This document shows, piece after piece, positions 17,711 through 25,682 of a stretch of 64,000 nt of DNA. The notes beneath the pieces were generated by a model that saw nothing but the letters and a program-made list of their open reading frames with translations, did not search any database and was not told the origin of the DNA. How positions within the stretch are numbered: position 1 is the stretch's first letter; each line of letters opens with the position of its first letter. The DNA lies in assembly GCA_002336895.1 (NCBI GenBank), contig DDFC01000029.1:1-64000 (forward strand), written 5' to 3'. The position numbers were made by a program, and so were the translations under genes. The stretch is from Verrucomicrobiaceae bacterium UBA1938 (GTDB lineage: Bacteria > Verrucomicrobiota > Verrucomicrobiia > Verrucomicrobiales > Verrucomicrobiaceae).

Positions 17711-17745
17711 AATTTATGATTTACGATTTATGATTTATGATTTGA
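17711..17745. repeat. AT-rich short tandem repeat (atttatg-like)
   Basis: Four to five imperfect 7-8 bp units (atttatg, atttacg, atttatg, atttatg, atttgag) directly between the UGPase stop and the LRR protein start. Such a tract could affect expression of the downstream gene if copy number varies. Confidence 0.6.
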
Positions 17746-17754
17746 GATGGGGGC

Positions 17755-18633
17755 ATGAAACTCGTCCCTGTTTTTGCAGCTCTGTTGTGCAGCATTCGTC
17801 TTTGCGCGGCTGATGTGGCGGCGCTGCAAAGGCTGGGGGCGAAGGTGACGGAGACGGGCGGAGTGGTGACGCAGGTGCAGGTGAAGTGTGATGCGTTTAC
17901 GGCGGATGATTTTCGGACGCTGGGGAGTTTTACGACGATCAAGAATCTGAGCATCAGCGGGAAGACGATCACGGATGAGACACTGGGACTGCTGACTGGG
18001 CTGAAGGAGCTGGAGATGCTGAGCACGGATGGCATTCAGCTGACGGACGCGGGGTACAAGCACTTCGCGGCTTTTCAGAAGCTGAAGTCGCTGGCGTTTT
18101 TTCATCCGGCGTTTCGCTCGAAGGAGTTTACTGGCAGCGGGCTGGTGGAGCTGAAGGCGCTGACCAAGCTGGAGAGGCTGACGTTTGCTGGATCGACAGC
18201 GGGGGATGTGGCGATGGAGGCGATCGGGCAGCTGACGCAGCTCAAGGAATTTCGCACGTGGCACACGGCGCAGACGCAGGCGGGGAATGCTGCGCTGGTG
18301 AAGCTGACAAACCTGACGGCGCTGCGGCTGGGGCAGCGGCTGCCGGAGTGGGGGAAGGACACGCCGGTGAGCTTTGATGAGACGACGATGGAGGTGGTGG
18401 GAAAGCTGAAGACGCTGGAGTCTCTGGAACTGACGGAGGCGAGGCTGAGCGCGAAGATCATTCCGCAGCTCAAGGGATTGCCGAAGCTGAAGAGGCTGAA
18501 GTTTGAGATGGTGGATATTTCAGCGGCAGATGTGGAGGCGGTGAAGGCGGCGCTGCCGAAGTGCAAGGTGGAGTGGAAGGAGATGAGCGCGGAGGAGAAG
18601 GAGGCGATGCTGGTGAAGAAGCTGAGGCTGTGA
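17755..18633 (+). CDS. Secreted leucine-rich-repeat protein
   Basis: A 292-residue protein with signal peptide (LVPVFAALLCSIRLCAA). The mature part is built of bacterial-type leucine-rich repeats of about 24 residues, visible as IKNLSISGKTITDETLGLL, LEMLSTDGIQLTDAGYKHF, LERLTFAGSTAGDVAMEAIG, LESLELTEARLSAKIIPQL and LKRLKFEMVDISAADVEAVK. LRR domains of this type usually mediate protein or glycan binding. No catalytic domain is visible, and the C-terminal tail is Lys/Glu-rich. It is 46 bases downstream of the UGPase gene and could be co-transcribed, but no functional link is evident. Confidence 0.85.
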   Translation: MKLVPVFAALLCSIRLCAADVAALQRLGAKVTETGGVVTQVQVKCDAFTADDFRTLGSFTTIKNLSISGKTITDETLGLLTGLKELEMLSTDGIQLTDAGYKHFAAFQKLKSLAFFHPAFRSKEFTGSGLVELKALTKLERLTFAGSTAGDVAMEAIGQLTQLKEFRTWHTAQTQAGNAALVKLTNLTALRLGQRLPEWGKDTPVSFDETTMEVVGKLKTLESLELTEARLSAKIIPQLKGLPKLKRLKFEMVDISAADVEAVKAALPKCKVEWKEMSAEEKEAMLVKKLRL

Positions 18634-18685
18634 GGGGGCGATGGGTGGGTGCGTGGGCGAATCGATGTGGCGGAGCGCGTTGAGG

Positions 18686-18825
18686 ACGCTGCTGGTGGGC
18701 GGCGTGATGTGAAGAGAGCTGTGGGTTTGCTTTCCGATCAGACTGGCATAACCCAGGGCGGCGCTCGTTTAGGCTCGCTTGCCCTGGGCTCTATTATGCC
18801 GCCCCTTTGGGGCTGAGAAGTGCGG
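18686..18825. repeat. Dispersed intergenic double-hairpin repeat, copy B
   Basis: Same organisation as copy A: gacgctgctgg, gtgggtttgct, an inverted repeat cccagggc (18752-18759) / gccctggg (18781-18788) around cggcgctcg...aggctcgctt, then ctattatgcc and a second hairpin gcccctttggggc (18801-18813). It lies in the 570-base gene-free stretch between the LRR gene and the beta-helix gene. Confidence 0.75.
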
Positions 18826-19103
18826 GTGCGGCAGTGGGTAGCTCCGTTGTTTAGCCACGCTCTCGAAAAGCTTGTCATATCAAGCACGTCCTAAAACGGT
18901 GCTTATCTGTGGACTAGCGGCGCTCTGAATGGAGTGGAGCCCATGCTCTCGGCATCGTCCAGCGTTGCCGCTTCTTCCATAAACGCATTGCAGGTGTGGG
19001 GATCCAGATGCCCCCTCCGTCGGCCCGTGCCTCAGCCCTCATTCCCGATCTCAATCCAGTGTGGTATCAGATGGCTGGAAGGAAGGTTGGAGTCATGCGG
19101 AAA

Positions 19104-19185
19104 TTCTTCACCCTGCGAAAGCGGTGTCGTTGATGCAGGCTTGCGCCTTGCATCTTTGCCACCGCAGTCCAAGACGCTGGCGCGT
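19104..19185 (+). repeat. REP-type palindromic element (long form)
   Basis: Shares about 80 bases with 51552-51635: ttcttcacc, gcgaaagcggtg, an inner stem gatgca/tgcatc, then caccgca(g/c)tcca and gacgctg(g/t)cgcg. The outer stem is gcggtg/caccgc. The caccgcactcc-gacgctggcgcg end also occurs in the REPs flanking the RAYT gene at 43.9 and 44.6 kb. The rest of 18826-19204 shows nothing coding. Confidence 0.7.
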
Positions 19186-19204
19186 TATTTGATGACCCGC
19201 AGGT

Positions 19205-20071
19205 CTAAGGCTTGCGCCACTCGTTGTCTTTTTGCTCGACCACTGCGTCTCCGCGCACTGCGATGTCCTGTGACTGGTGATGGATGAGGCAGTGGGTGAT
19301 GCGGTGGGATTTGCCTTCGAGGAAGAAGCCTGCGCCGAGATTGTGATGGACCTCGCAGCGGGTGTAGGTGGTGACGCAGTCGTTCACATCTGCCACGCCG
19401 CCGGCATTCGAGCCGTTCCAGGCGATCTCGGAATCGAAGACGTCCATCTGCACGGTTTCGTGGGCGCTGATGCCTTCGTCACCATTGGAGAAAGCTTTGA
19501 CGTTTTCGAGGCGGATGCCGACGCGGGGGCCGTGGATGTTGAAGCCGTCGTTGGCGGCGTGGATGGCGGTGATGTTTTTGATGGTGATGTAGGAACAGGC
19601 GATGTTTACACAGCTGGCGAGTCCGGCGGGCGGCAGGTAGATTTTGGATGAGCCGGGCGTCTTGCCCGCAGGCCAGCGGAAGCAAATGGAGCCGTCGGTT
19701 TTGAAGGTCATCTGGCCGGGCTGAAGTTTTTCCGGAGGCATGAAGATGACTTTGCCTTTCTCGCCGGTTTTTTGCTCAGCGGCGCGGTCGCGCACGATGC
19801 GGATGGGGACCTCGTCGATGAAGAGTGCGGCGCGCTGAACGTCATCGACGGGCGGGTGTTTTTCGAAGGGGCCTCGGGAGGTCCAGAGATCGCCCTGCTT
19901 GTCCCAATCGTGGGAGGTGACGTCGATGCCGAGATCGATGATCATGCCGTGGCCGTCGAATACGGCGGGCTTTTCAGGTGTGCCGCCCTGCGTGAGGGTG
20001 AGAGGAGTGCGGCGGATTTCCTGGGCGTGAGCGGTGAAGGAGAGGGCGAGAAAGATGAAGAGGCGGTGCAT
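19205..20071 (-). CDS. Secreted right-handed beta-helix protein
   Basis: A 288-residue exported protein with signal peptide MHRLFIFLALSFTAHAQ. The mature sequence carries parallel beta-helix rungs typical of pectate-lyase-like and NosD-like proteins: CSYITIKNITAIHAANDGFNIHG, VGIRLENVKAFSNGDEGISAHE, MDVFDSEIAWNGSNAGGVAD and YTRCEVHHNLGAGFFLEGK. A glycan-binding or lyase role is possible, but I cannot name catalytic residues. I begin at ATG 20071 because it starts a good signal peptide; the longer frame upstream translates the repeat at 20155-20290. The oxidoreductase gene upstream on the same strand is 270 bases away. Confidence 0.82.
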   Translation of the reverse strand: MHRLFIFLALSFTAHAQEIRRTPLTLTQGGTPEKPAVFDGHGMIIDLGIDVTSHDWDKQGDLWTSRGPFEKHPPVDDVQRAALFIDEVPIRIVRDRAAEQKTGEKGKVIFMPPEKLQPGQMTFKTDGSICFRWPAGKTPGSSKIYLPPAGLASCVNIACSYITIKNITAIHAANDGFNIHGPRVGIRLENVKAFSNGDEGISAHETVQMDVFDSEIAWNGSNAGGVADVNDCVTTYTRCEVHHNLGAGFFLEGKSHRITHCLIHHQSQDIAVRGDAVVEQKDNEWRKP

Positions 20072-20154
20072 GAAGTGGAGTGAATGGCACCTGGTTAAGG
20101 GCATGATCGTGAGTTTTGGGACGTGGAGACGGCAGGCGGCGGCGATGGGGCGAT

Positions 20155-20290
20155 GAAACGCTGCTGGAGGGCGCGGTGTGGGGGAGAAGACGCTGGGTTT
20201 GCTTGCTGGTTGCGGGTGCGGAAACCCAGGCGGCACTCGCTTAGGCTCGCTGGGCTGCGGTAGGCCGCACCTTTGGTGCTGAGAATGTGG
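20155..20290. repeat. Dispersed intergenic double-hairpin repeat, copy C
   Basis: Third copy in the window: aacgctgctgg, ctgggtttgct, acccaggcggcactcgcttaggctcgctggg (decayed first stem), ctgcggtaggcc and a second hairpin gcacctttggtgc (20267-20279). It occupies the 270-base spacer upstream of the beta-helix gene, in the same orientation as copies A and B. Confidence 0.7.
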
Positions 20291-20341
20291 ATGCGATACG
20301 AACGAAACATCGCGTGAATCGAGTGCCATTCATGAGATGCT

Positions 20342-21709
20342 TTACGACGCTTTCCACAGGTCTTCGCCATAGCTCCAGCCTTCGCGCACGGGTTCTTTGA
20401 TCCAGGCGTCGAACTCGGGGGCGTTTTTGACCTTCATGTTTTCGGTGTCCCATTCGATGGTTTTGCCAGAGCGGATGGCAAGCACGCCGGTGCTGACGAG
20501 TTCGGTGAGCGGGCAGGCGTAGTCGAAGTGAGAGCCTGCGTGCGGGATGGTGCCACGGATGGCGGCGAAGAGCTCGCCAATGGGCTCGCCTGCGACGGAG
20601 CGAGGAAGGGGCTTGCGGCGGAGGACGTCGATGATGGGCGTCATGCGCTCGCGGGGCCAGAGCTGGGGGCTTTGAACGCGCATGCCTTCGGAGAAGAGGG
20701 TCTCTTTGCTGCCCTTCATGATCATGCCGTTGTCCGGGAGGCCTTTGGTCATGCCGGGCAGGGCCTCGGGGAGAAGGCCGCCCTCATACCAGTGGATCTG
20801 CACAGGTGGCATGCTGCCGCGTGCGGCGAAGTGGAAGATGATGTGGGATTTGGGAGCGGTGTAGCCTTTGAAGTCGCCGGGCTGCTGCTCGACGACTTCG
20901 ACTTTCTCAGGCATGCCGAGCTGGAGGGTCCAGAAGGGGGCGTCGAGGCAGTGGCAGCCGATGTCGCCAAGGCCACCGCAGCCGTAGTTCCACCAACCGC
21001 GCCAGAACATAGGCATGTACTGTGAATTGTATTCGGCATCGGCAACGGGACCCTGCCAGAGCTTCCAGTCCACGTCTTTGGGCACGGGTTCGCCTGCTGG
21101 AAGCTTGGTGGGGAACTGCTTTAAAAAGCCGACTTTGCTGATGGGGCGGTCGGTCCAGCAGTGAACTTCGCGCACCTCGCCAAGGACGCCGGCTTCGAAC
21201 CATTCTTTGACGAGGCGGATGCCTTCCCAGCAGTGGCCTTGATTTCCCATCACGGTCTGGACTCCGTATTTTTTGGCGGCCTTCTGAAGGGTGCGGACCT
21301 GCCAGATATTGTGGGCGAGGGGCTTCTGCACGAAGACGTGTTTCTTTGCCTCCATAGCTGCCATGGCTGCGGCGAAGTGGGTGTGGTCTGGTGTGGAGAT
21401 GAGGACGGCGTCGATGTTAGCGCCCTTTTTGTCGAGCATTTCGCGGAAGTCGGTGAACTTAGGGACAGTCGGATGCTTTTTGGCCTGCTCTCCGGCGCTG
21501 CGGCCGCCGAGGTCGCGCCAGTCCACGTCGCAGAAGGCGACGATTTCTTCGCCCTGGGATGCCTGCACAGCGCCATTGCCCATGTTGCCGATGCCGACGC
21601 AGGCGACGCGGATCTTTTGACTGGTGTCGGCGGCGCGGAGGATGTTGGGGCCGGCGAGAGAAGCGAGGGCGGCAGTCTTGAGGAAGTGGCGGCGGGGGTG
21701 GGAGGGCAT
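20342..21709 (-). CDS. Gfo/Idh/MocA family oxidoreductase with Tat signal
   Basis: A 455-residue NAD(P)-dependent oxidoreductase-fold protein of the Gfo/Idh/MocA family, usually acting on sugars or inositols. The N-terminus SHPRRHFLKTAALASLAG is a twin-arginine signal, so it is exported folded. The Rossmann motif VACVGIGNMGNGA lies near residue 35, and the family-typical STPDHTHFAAAMAAMEAKKHVFVQKP near 103-128 holds the catalytic-type EKP position as QKP. The GNQGHCWEGIR and HCLDAPFW segments also fit this secreted subgroup common in Planctomycetota/Verrucomicrobiota. The substrate is unknown. Confidence 0.9.
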   Translation of the reverse strand: MPSHPRRHFLKTAALASLAGPNILRAADTSQKIRVACVGIGNMGNGAVQASQGEEIVAFCDVDWRDLGGRSAGEQAKKHPTVPKFTDFREMLDKKGANIDAVLISTPDHTHFAAAMAAMEAKKHVFVQKPLAHNIWQVRTLQKAAKKYGVQTVMGNQGHCWEGIRLVKEWFEAGVLGEVREVHCWTDRPISKVGFLKQFPTKLPAGEPVPKDVDWKLWQGPVADAEYNSQYMPMFWRGWWNYGCGGLGDIGCHCLDAPFWTLQLGMPEKVEVVEQQPGDFKGYTAPKSHIIFHFAARGSMPPVQIHWYEGGLLPEALPGMTKGLPDNGMIMKGSKETLFSEGMRVQSPQLWPRERMTPIIDVLRRKPLPRSVAGEPIGELFAAIRGTIPHAGSHFDYACPLTELVSTGVLAIRSGKTIEWDTENMKVKNAPEFDAWIKEPVREGWSYGEDLWKAS

Positions 21710-21864
21710 GATGGTTTAACGGAGTATCAGCAGGCAGATTTCAAACGGTGCCGGGGATGTGCAAACGCTTTGCCTTAGTGTTTGACCCGGGACTTTTTGG
21801 GCGGCAAAGGTCGCGGTCCCGGCGTAATCAAACGCGCCTGCAACCCCACAACACACGCATATTC

Positions 21865-22470
21865 ATGGAAACAACCCTCGTCTCAGTCGGCTCTATCGTC
21901 CCCGATTTCGAAATGGAAACTTATGAGCCTTCGCACGGTGATTTCGGCAAGGTCTCGCTGGCCGACATCAAGAAGGCTGGCAAGTGGGCCGTCCTCGTCT
22001 TTTATCCTGCGGACTTCACCTTTGTGTGCCCCACCGAACTGGCGGATCTGGCCGACCAGCAGGAGAAGCTGGCTGCACTGGGCGCGCATGTGGTGGCGGT
22101 GTCCACGGACACGAAGTTTGCCCACATGGTGTGGCGCAACACGGAAGGCCTGATGAAGAACGTGAAGTATACGCTGGCTGCCGACACGACGGGCGCGGTG
22201 AGCCGCCTCTTTGGCGTGTATGACAGCGGCACGGGCCTGGCGCTGCGCGGCACCTTCATCATCAATCCCGAAGGCAAGCTCGTCTCCTCCGAGGTGAACT
22301 TTTACAACGTGGGCCGCGATGCCGGTGAGCTGGTGCGCAAGATGGAGGCCAACGTGCACCTGATGGCGAACCCGAGCGAGGCCTGCCCCGCGAAGTGGAC
22401 CCCCGGTGCCAAGACGCTGAAGCCGGGCAAGGACATCGTGGGCAATGTGGCCTCGGTGGTCAACGGCTGA
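21865..22470 (+). CDS. AhpC/Prx1-type 2-Cys peroxiredoxin
   Basis: A 201-residue cytoplasmic peroxidase reducing hydrogen peroxide and organic hydroperoxides. The peroxidatic Cys is in YPADFTFVCPTE and the resolving Cys in SEACPAKW, the typical 2-Cys arrangement. RGTFIINPEGK is the conserved strand/turn region. The start at ATG 21865 gives the canonical N-terminus METTLVSVGSIVPDFEME; 39 upstream in-frame residues are not homologous. No dedicated AhpF reductase is adjacent. A strong terminator follows. Confidence 0.95.
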   Translation: METTLVSVGSIVPDFEMETYEPSHGDFGKVSLADIKKAGKWAVLVFYPADFTFVCPTELADLADQQEKLAALGAHVVAVSTDTKFAHMVWRNTEGLMKNVKYTLAADTTGAVSRLFGVYDSGTGLALRGTFIINPEGKLVSSEVNFYNVGRDAGELVRKMEANVHLMANPSEACPAKWTPGAKTLKPGKDIVGNVASVVNG

Positions 22471-22492
22471 GGTGACTGACAGTTGATTTTTG

Positions 22493-22530
22493 CAGCCTTG
22501 CGGATGAGCTCCGCAAGGCTGTTTTCATTT
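22493..22530 (+). terminator. Rho-independent terminator after peroxiredoxin gene
   Basis: Perfect 12-bp stem cagccttgcgga (22493-22504) / tccgcaaggctg (22510-22521), 5-nt loop, followed by ttttcatttt. Confidence 0.92.
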
Positions 22531-22579
22531 TAGGCTGCCAGGATGGCAGAACGTGGGTGCGGCGGCCGTACTGAGAGGC

Positions 22580-24013
22580 ATGCAGCGCGCCATTCTCTTA
22601 GCCTCATTTCTTTTCACCCTCGCTCCAGCTTCTGCGGAGATCACCATCGGCAAGTATGACATGGCGTCGATCCGGGACACGGGGAACCTGGAAACGAAGG
22701 TGATCATGGACTGGCATGCGAATCCGAAGGATGCGGGGATACGGCAGAAGCTGGTGGAGATCACGGTGTGTGAGTGGTGGCCGGGGCTGAAGGTGAGGCT
22801 GCCGGTGACCTTTCTGGCGCCTGCGACGGGTGTGTGCACGAATGTGATCATCGAGAACACGGGGCTGCAGATGAAGCCTGCGGCGGTGAGCGGGGCCAAG
22901 CTGCGGCTGCTGAAGGAGAATGGCGTGGGCATCGTGCTCATCGGCATGGTGCCGATCAATGACATGGAGCCGGTGGGGAAGCTGCACCTGATGATGGAGG
23001 AGCATTTCATCCAGACGAAGGACACGCGCTACACGCCTGCGTGGATCTGGGGGATCAGCGACATGCGTGCGCTGACAGCGGCGGTGGCGGAGAAGGAGGT
23101 GTTTCAACCGAAGAAGGTGCTGGCAACGGGAGGATCCAAGCGTGGGGTGGCCACGGCGGCGGCGGGGATCGCGGATGAGCGCGTGACGGCCATCATGCCG
23201 GTGGTGGCGCCGGTGATCGAAAGCCCAGGAGGCACGTATGTGGAGGGTATGCTGCCGGAGGAGATCACGCGGATGAATGAGGAGTTCATCGCGAAGATGA
23301 GCGATCCTGTGGGGCGTGAGAAGCTGCTGATCCGCCAGAAGGCGAGATCGGATGAGCGGATCACGGTGAAGATGGCGCGTGATGCGGGCTGGAGTGATGA
23401 GGAGATGAGGGCGGCGTGCAATGCGGCGTGGGAGTCCTGCCGAACGACGAATTACCTGGATGTGCTGAAGAAGCGTGGCACGGAGATTTTCTACAACCAG
23501 GGCTCCAATGACAATGTGAGCCCGGGGCTGGTGGAGCTGGGGCGGCGGTTTCCGCAGCTGCCGGTGTTTATTGTTCCGGGAGGGCAGCATGGCGGCGCGA
23601 AGGAGGCGGGGTTTGTGAAATCGGTGGGAGGCATGGCGGAGGTGGATGAGAATCTGCGTGCTTTTGCACTGCATCATTTCTTTGGCACGAGGCACATGGT
23701 GGCGCCGCCGAAGGTGAGTACGCAGTGGGACAAGGCCGCGCACCGGCTGGTGGTGAAAGTGGTTTTCCCGGATGGCAGCGAGCCGCAGGAGAACAGCGTG
23801 TGGTGGTCGGTAAACCGGCATCCGGATTACTCAATCGCGATGGAGTTTGATGCGTGGGCCTCGGCGCCGCTGAAAGAAGATGGTGCTGATACCTACAGCG
23901 CTGAGGTCACGATCGAGGGAGAGGTGAAGACGCTGGATGTGATCACGGTGCATGCGCAGGAGGAGAACGGGAGCACGCTGACGATATCAAGCCCGGAGAT
24001 CCGGCTGGAGTAG
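22580..24013 (+). CDS. PqaA-like secreted alpha/beta hydrolase
   Basis: A 477-residue exported protein resembling the PhoPQ-activated pathogenicity-related (PqaA) family. The signal peptide is AILLASFLFTLAPASAE. The alpha/beta hydrolase core includes the probable nucleophile elbow ATGGSKRGVATAAAG (Ser in GGSKRG), a downstream acidic/oxyanion region EIFYNQGSNDNVSP and a candidate catalytic His in FIVPGGQHGGAKEAGF. A C-terminal beta domain of about 100 residues (KAAHRLVVKVVFPDGSEPQENS) completes it. Substrate and physiological role are unknown. I start at ATG 22580 rather than GTG 22553 because the signal peptide begins there. Confidence 0.85.
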   Translation: MQRAILLASFLFTLAPASAEITIGKYDMASIRDTGNLETKVIMDWHANPKDAGIRQKLVEITVCEWWPGLKVRLPVTFLAPATGVCTNVIIENTGLQMKPAAVSGAKLRLLKENGVGIVLIGMVPINDMEPVGKLHLMMEEHFIQTKDTRYTPAWIWGISDMRALTAAVAEKEVFQPKKVLATGGSKRGVATAAAGIADERVTAIMPVVAPVIESPGGTYVEGMLPEEITRMNEEFIAKMSDPVGREKLLIRQKARSDERITVKMARDAGWSDEEMRAACNAAWESCRTTNYLDVLKKRGTEIFYNQGSNDNVSPGLVELGRRFPQLPVFIVPGGQHGGAKEAGFVKSVGGMAEVDENLRAFALHHFFGTRHMVAPPKVSTQWDKAAHRLVVKVVFPDGSEPQENSVWWSVNRHPDYSIAMEFDAWASAPLKEDGADTYSAEVTIEGEVKTLDVITVHAQEENGSTLTISSPEIRLE

Positions 24014-24014
24014 C

Positions 24015-24764
24015 TCAGCGCATGCGGCCCTGAGCGGGCTTGGGGGCGGAGAGGCCGCCGAGCTGGTTGCGGAATTCGTAGACGTCGCTGCGGTAGAGGG
24101 TTTCCTCGTGCCAGAGGGGGGAGGTGTCTGCGAGGAAGCCGGTGGCGACGACGAGGAGGCAGGCGGTGTGAGGGGGGATGCCGAGTGCGGCTGCCTGCGG
24201 AGCCGAGGCGTTCACGGCGCGGATGGATTCATCGGCGCCGGAGATGGTGAGGCGGCACTTCTTTGTCCAGAAGGCGTAGAGCGAGCCTGCGGCGTCGGCC
24301 TTGTTCATGCCGTTGCAGAGTTGGGCGATGACGTGGCGGCGCTCGTAGATGACGGGCTGGCCGTCGGCGAGGCGTATGCGCTCGATGTAGAAGAGCGGGG
24401 CTGAGGGCTGCAGCTTCAATGCCTGCACGACGGAGGCGGGTGCGTCAGCGGTGGTGATTTTGCGGAATGCGAGGACCTGGGTGCCGGGCTTTTTTCCTGC
24501 TGCTGCGGCTTTCTCCGTGAAGCTGACGAGGCGCTGGAGATCGTAGTCCAGCACGCTCTCGCGGACGAAGGTGCCCGCGCCCTGGCGGAACTCCAGCAGG
24601 CCGGTGGAGACGAGGCTGCTGAGGGCTTTGTTGGCGGTGGGGCGGCTGGTGGCGAAGCGTTCGGCGATCTCACGCTCAGTGAGGAATTTGGCCCCGGGCA
24701 CGAACTGGCGGCTGCGGAGGAGCTTCCGCAGCTTTTCGATCAACTGCTCATGAAATGACGCCAC
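24015..24764 (-). CDS. GntR-family transcriptional regulator with UTRA domain
   Basis: A 249-residue regulator of the HutC/UTRA subfamily. Residues 5-70 form the winged helix-turn-helix (KLLRSRQFVPGAKFLTEREI, ATSRPTANKALSSLVSTGLL, QGAGTFV). Residues 85-235 form the ligand-binding UTRA domain (LFYIERIRLADGQPVIYERR). It is transcribed away from deoC with only 79 bases between starts, and that spacer holds two near-identical palindromes (24800-24833). Autoregulation and control of deoC by a nucleoside- or deoxysugar-related ligand is a reasonable inference. Its 3' end is 1 base from the convergent PqaA-like gene. Confidence 0.9.
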   Translation of the reverse strand: MASFHEQLIEKLRKLLRSRQFVPGAKFLTEREIAERFATSRPTANKALSSLVSTGLLEFRQGAGTFVRESVLDYDLQRLVSFTEKAAAAGKKPGTQVLAFRKITTADAPASVVQALKLQPSAPLFYIERIRLADGQPVIYERRHVIAQLCNGMNKADAAGSLYAFWTKKCRLTISGADESIRAVNASAPQAAALGIPPHTACLLVVATGFLADTSPLWHEETLYRSDVYEFRNQLGGLSAPKPAQGRMR

Positions 24765-24792
24765 GGTGACGACAGTGCGTTGAAATCCGGCT

Positions 24793-24833
24793 TTGACAAG
24801 TGGCTAAGCCAATTTAGGGATTGGCTTAGCCAA
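24793..24833. promoter_or_regulatory. Divergent operator region between GntR regulator and deoC
   Basis: A perfect 13-bp inverted repeat, tggctaagccaat (24801-24813) and attggcttagcca (24820-24832), with a 6-base spacer. Each arm is itself nearly palindromic (ttggcttagccaa), so this can be read as two operators centred about 21 bp, or two helical turns, apart. A -35-like ttgaca at 24793-24798 abuts the first arm, so a bound repressor would block the deoC promoter. Confidence 0.8.
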
Positions 24834-24843
24834 TTACCAAGCC

Positions 24844-25626
24844 ATGAAATACAGCTACTCCGAACTCGCCAAGATGATCGACCACAGCCTGCTGCACCCG
24901 ACGATGACGGATGCGGAGCTGGAAGCCGGGTGCAAACAGGCGGTGCAGTACCAGGTGGCGTCGGTGTGCATCAAGCCCTATGCGGTGAAGCAGGCGGTTG
25001 ATTGGCTGAAGGGATCGGATGTGATCGTGGGCTGCGTGATTGGATTTCCCCACGGGAACAGCACGACGGAGTCGAAGCGCTATGAGACGGAGCTGGCCTG
25101 CAAGGACGGGGCGAAGGAGATCGACATGGTCGTGAACCTGGGCAAGGCGATGGGCGGTGACTGGGGCTATGTGGAGGCTGATGTGAAGGCCGTGTGTGAC
25201 GAGGCGCACAAGCATGGCGCGAAGGTGAAGGTGATTTTGGAGAACGACTACCTGACCAAGGGCGGCGCGGGCCTGAGCAGCGATGATTTCAAGAGGAAGC
25301 TGTGCGAGATCTGCGAGAAGGCAGGTGCTGACTGGGTGAAGACGAGCACGGGCTACGGCTTTGTGAAGCAGGCTGACGGCAGCTACAACTACAAGGGTGC
25401 TACCGAGCATGACCTGGCACTGATGCGTGCCGCGTGCAGTCCGAAGGTGCAGGTGAAGGCGGCGGGCGGTGTGCGAGATCTGGCCGGACTCATCAAAGTG
25501 CGTGACCTGGGTGGATCGCGCTGCGGTGCCTCGGCGACGGTGGCGATGATGGAGGAGTATCGCAAGCGGGAGGCAGACGGCACGCTGGAGGGGCTGGAAG
25601 GGAAGATCGGCGCGGGCGGGTATTGA
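24844..25626 (+). CDS. deoC: Deoxyribose-phosphate aldolase
   Basis: Cleaves 2-deoxyribose 5-phosphate to glyceraldehyde 3-phosphate and acetaldehyde in deoxynucleoside catabolism; cytoplasmic class I aldolase. The 260-residue length is typical of the longer E. coli-like type. The Schiff-base lysine is Lys166 in DWVKTSTGYGF. Other signatures are IDHSLLHPTMTDAE, CVIGFPHGNS, EIDMVVNLG, KVKVILEND and VKAAGGVRD. The divergently transcribed GntR regulator and the palindromes in between suggest repression relieved by an inducer. No deoA/B/D genes are in the window. Confidence 0.96.
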   Translation: MKYSYSELAKMIDHSLLHPTMTDAELEAGCKQAVQYQVASVCIKPYAVKQAVDWLKGSDVIVGCVIGFPHGNSTTESKRYETELACKDGAKEIDMVVNLGKAMGGDWGYVEADVKAVCDEAHKHGAKVKVILENDYLTKGGAGLSSDDFKRKLCEICEKAGADWVKTSTGYGFVKQADGSYNYKGATEHDLALMRAACSPKVQVKAAGGVRDLAGLIKVRDLGGSRCGASATVAMMEEYRKREADGTLEGLEGKIGAGGY

Positions 25627-25646
25627 TGGTGGTAAAAAATATTTGT

Positions 25647-25682
25647 TTACACGTGTAAGCGTTTGTGACTACAATTGTAGTC
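25647..25682. promoter_or_regulatory. Twin BlaI-type operators before the first BlaI gene
   Basis: Two exact TACA-NN-TGTA palindromes: ttacacgtgtaa at 25647-25658 and the 16-bp gactacaattgtagtc at 25667-25682, which ends at the base before the ATG. Their centres are 22 bp apart (two helical turns). TACA-NN-TGTA is the core recognised by BlaI/MecI repressors, so autorepression is likely. Confidence 0.85.

Noticed and set aside
18934..19287. 117-codon plus-strand frame
   Set aside because: It spans a REP element and runs into the 3' end of the beta-helix gene on the other strand; composition is not protein-like.
20072..20329. Longer N-terminus of the beta-helix protein
   Set aside because: The added residues are the translation of double-hairpin repeat copy C; the signal peptide begins at 20071.
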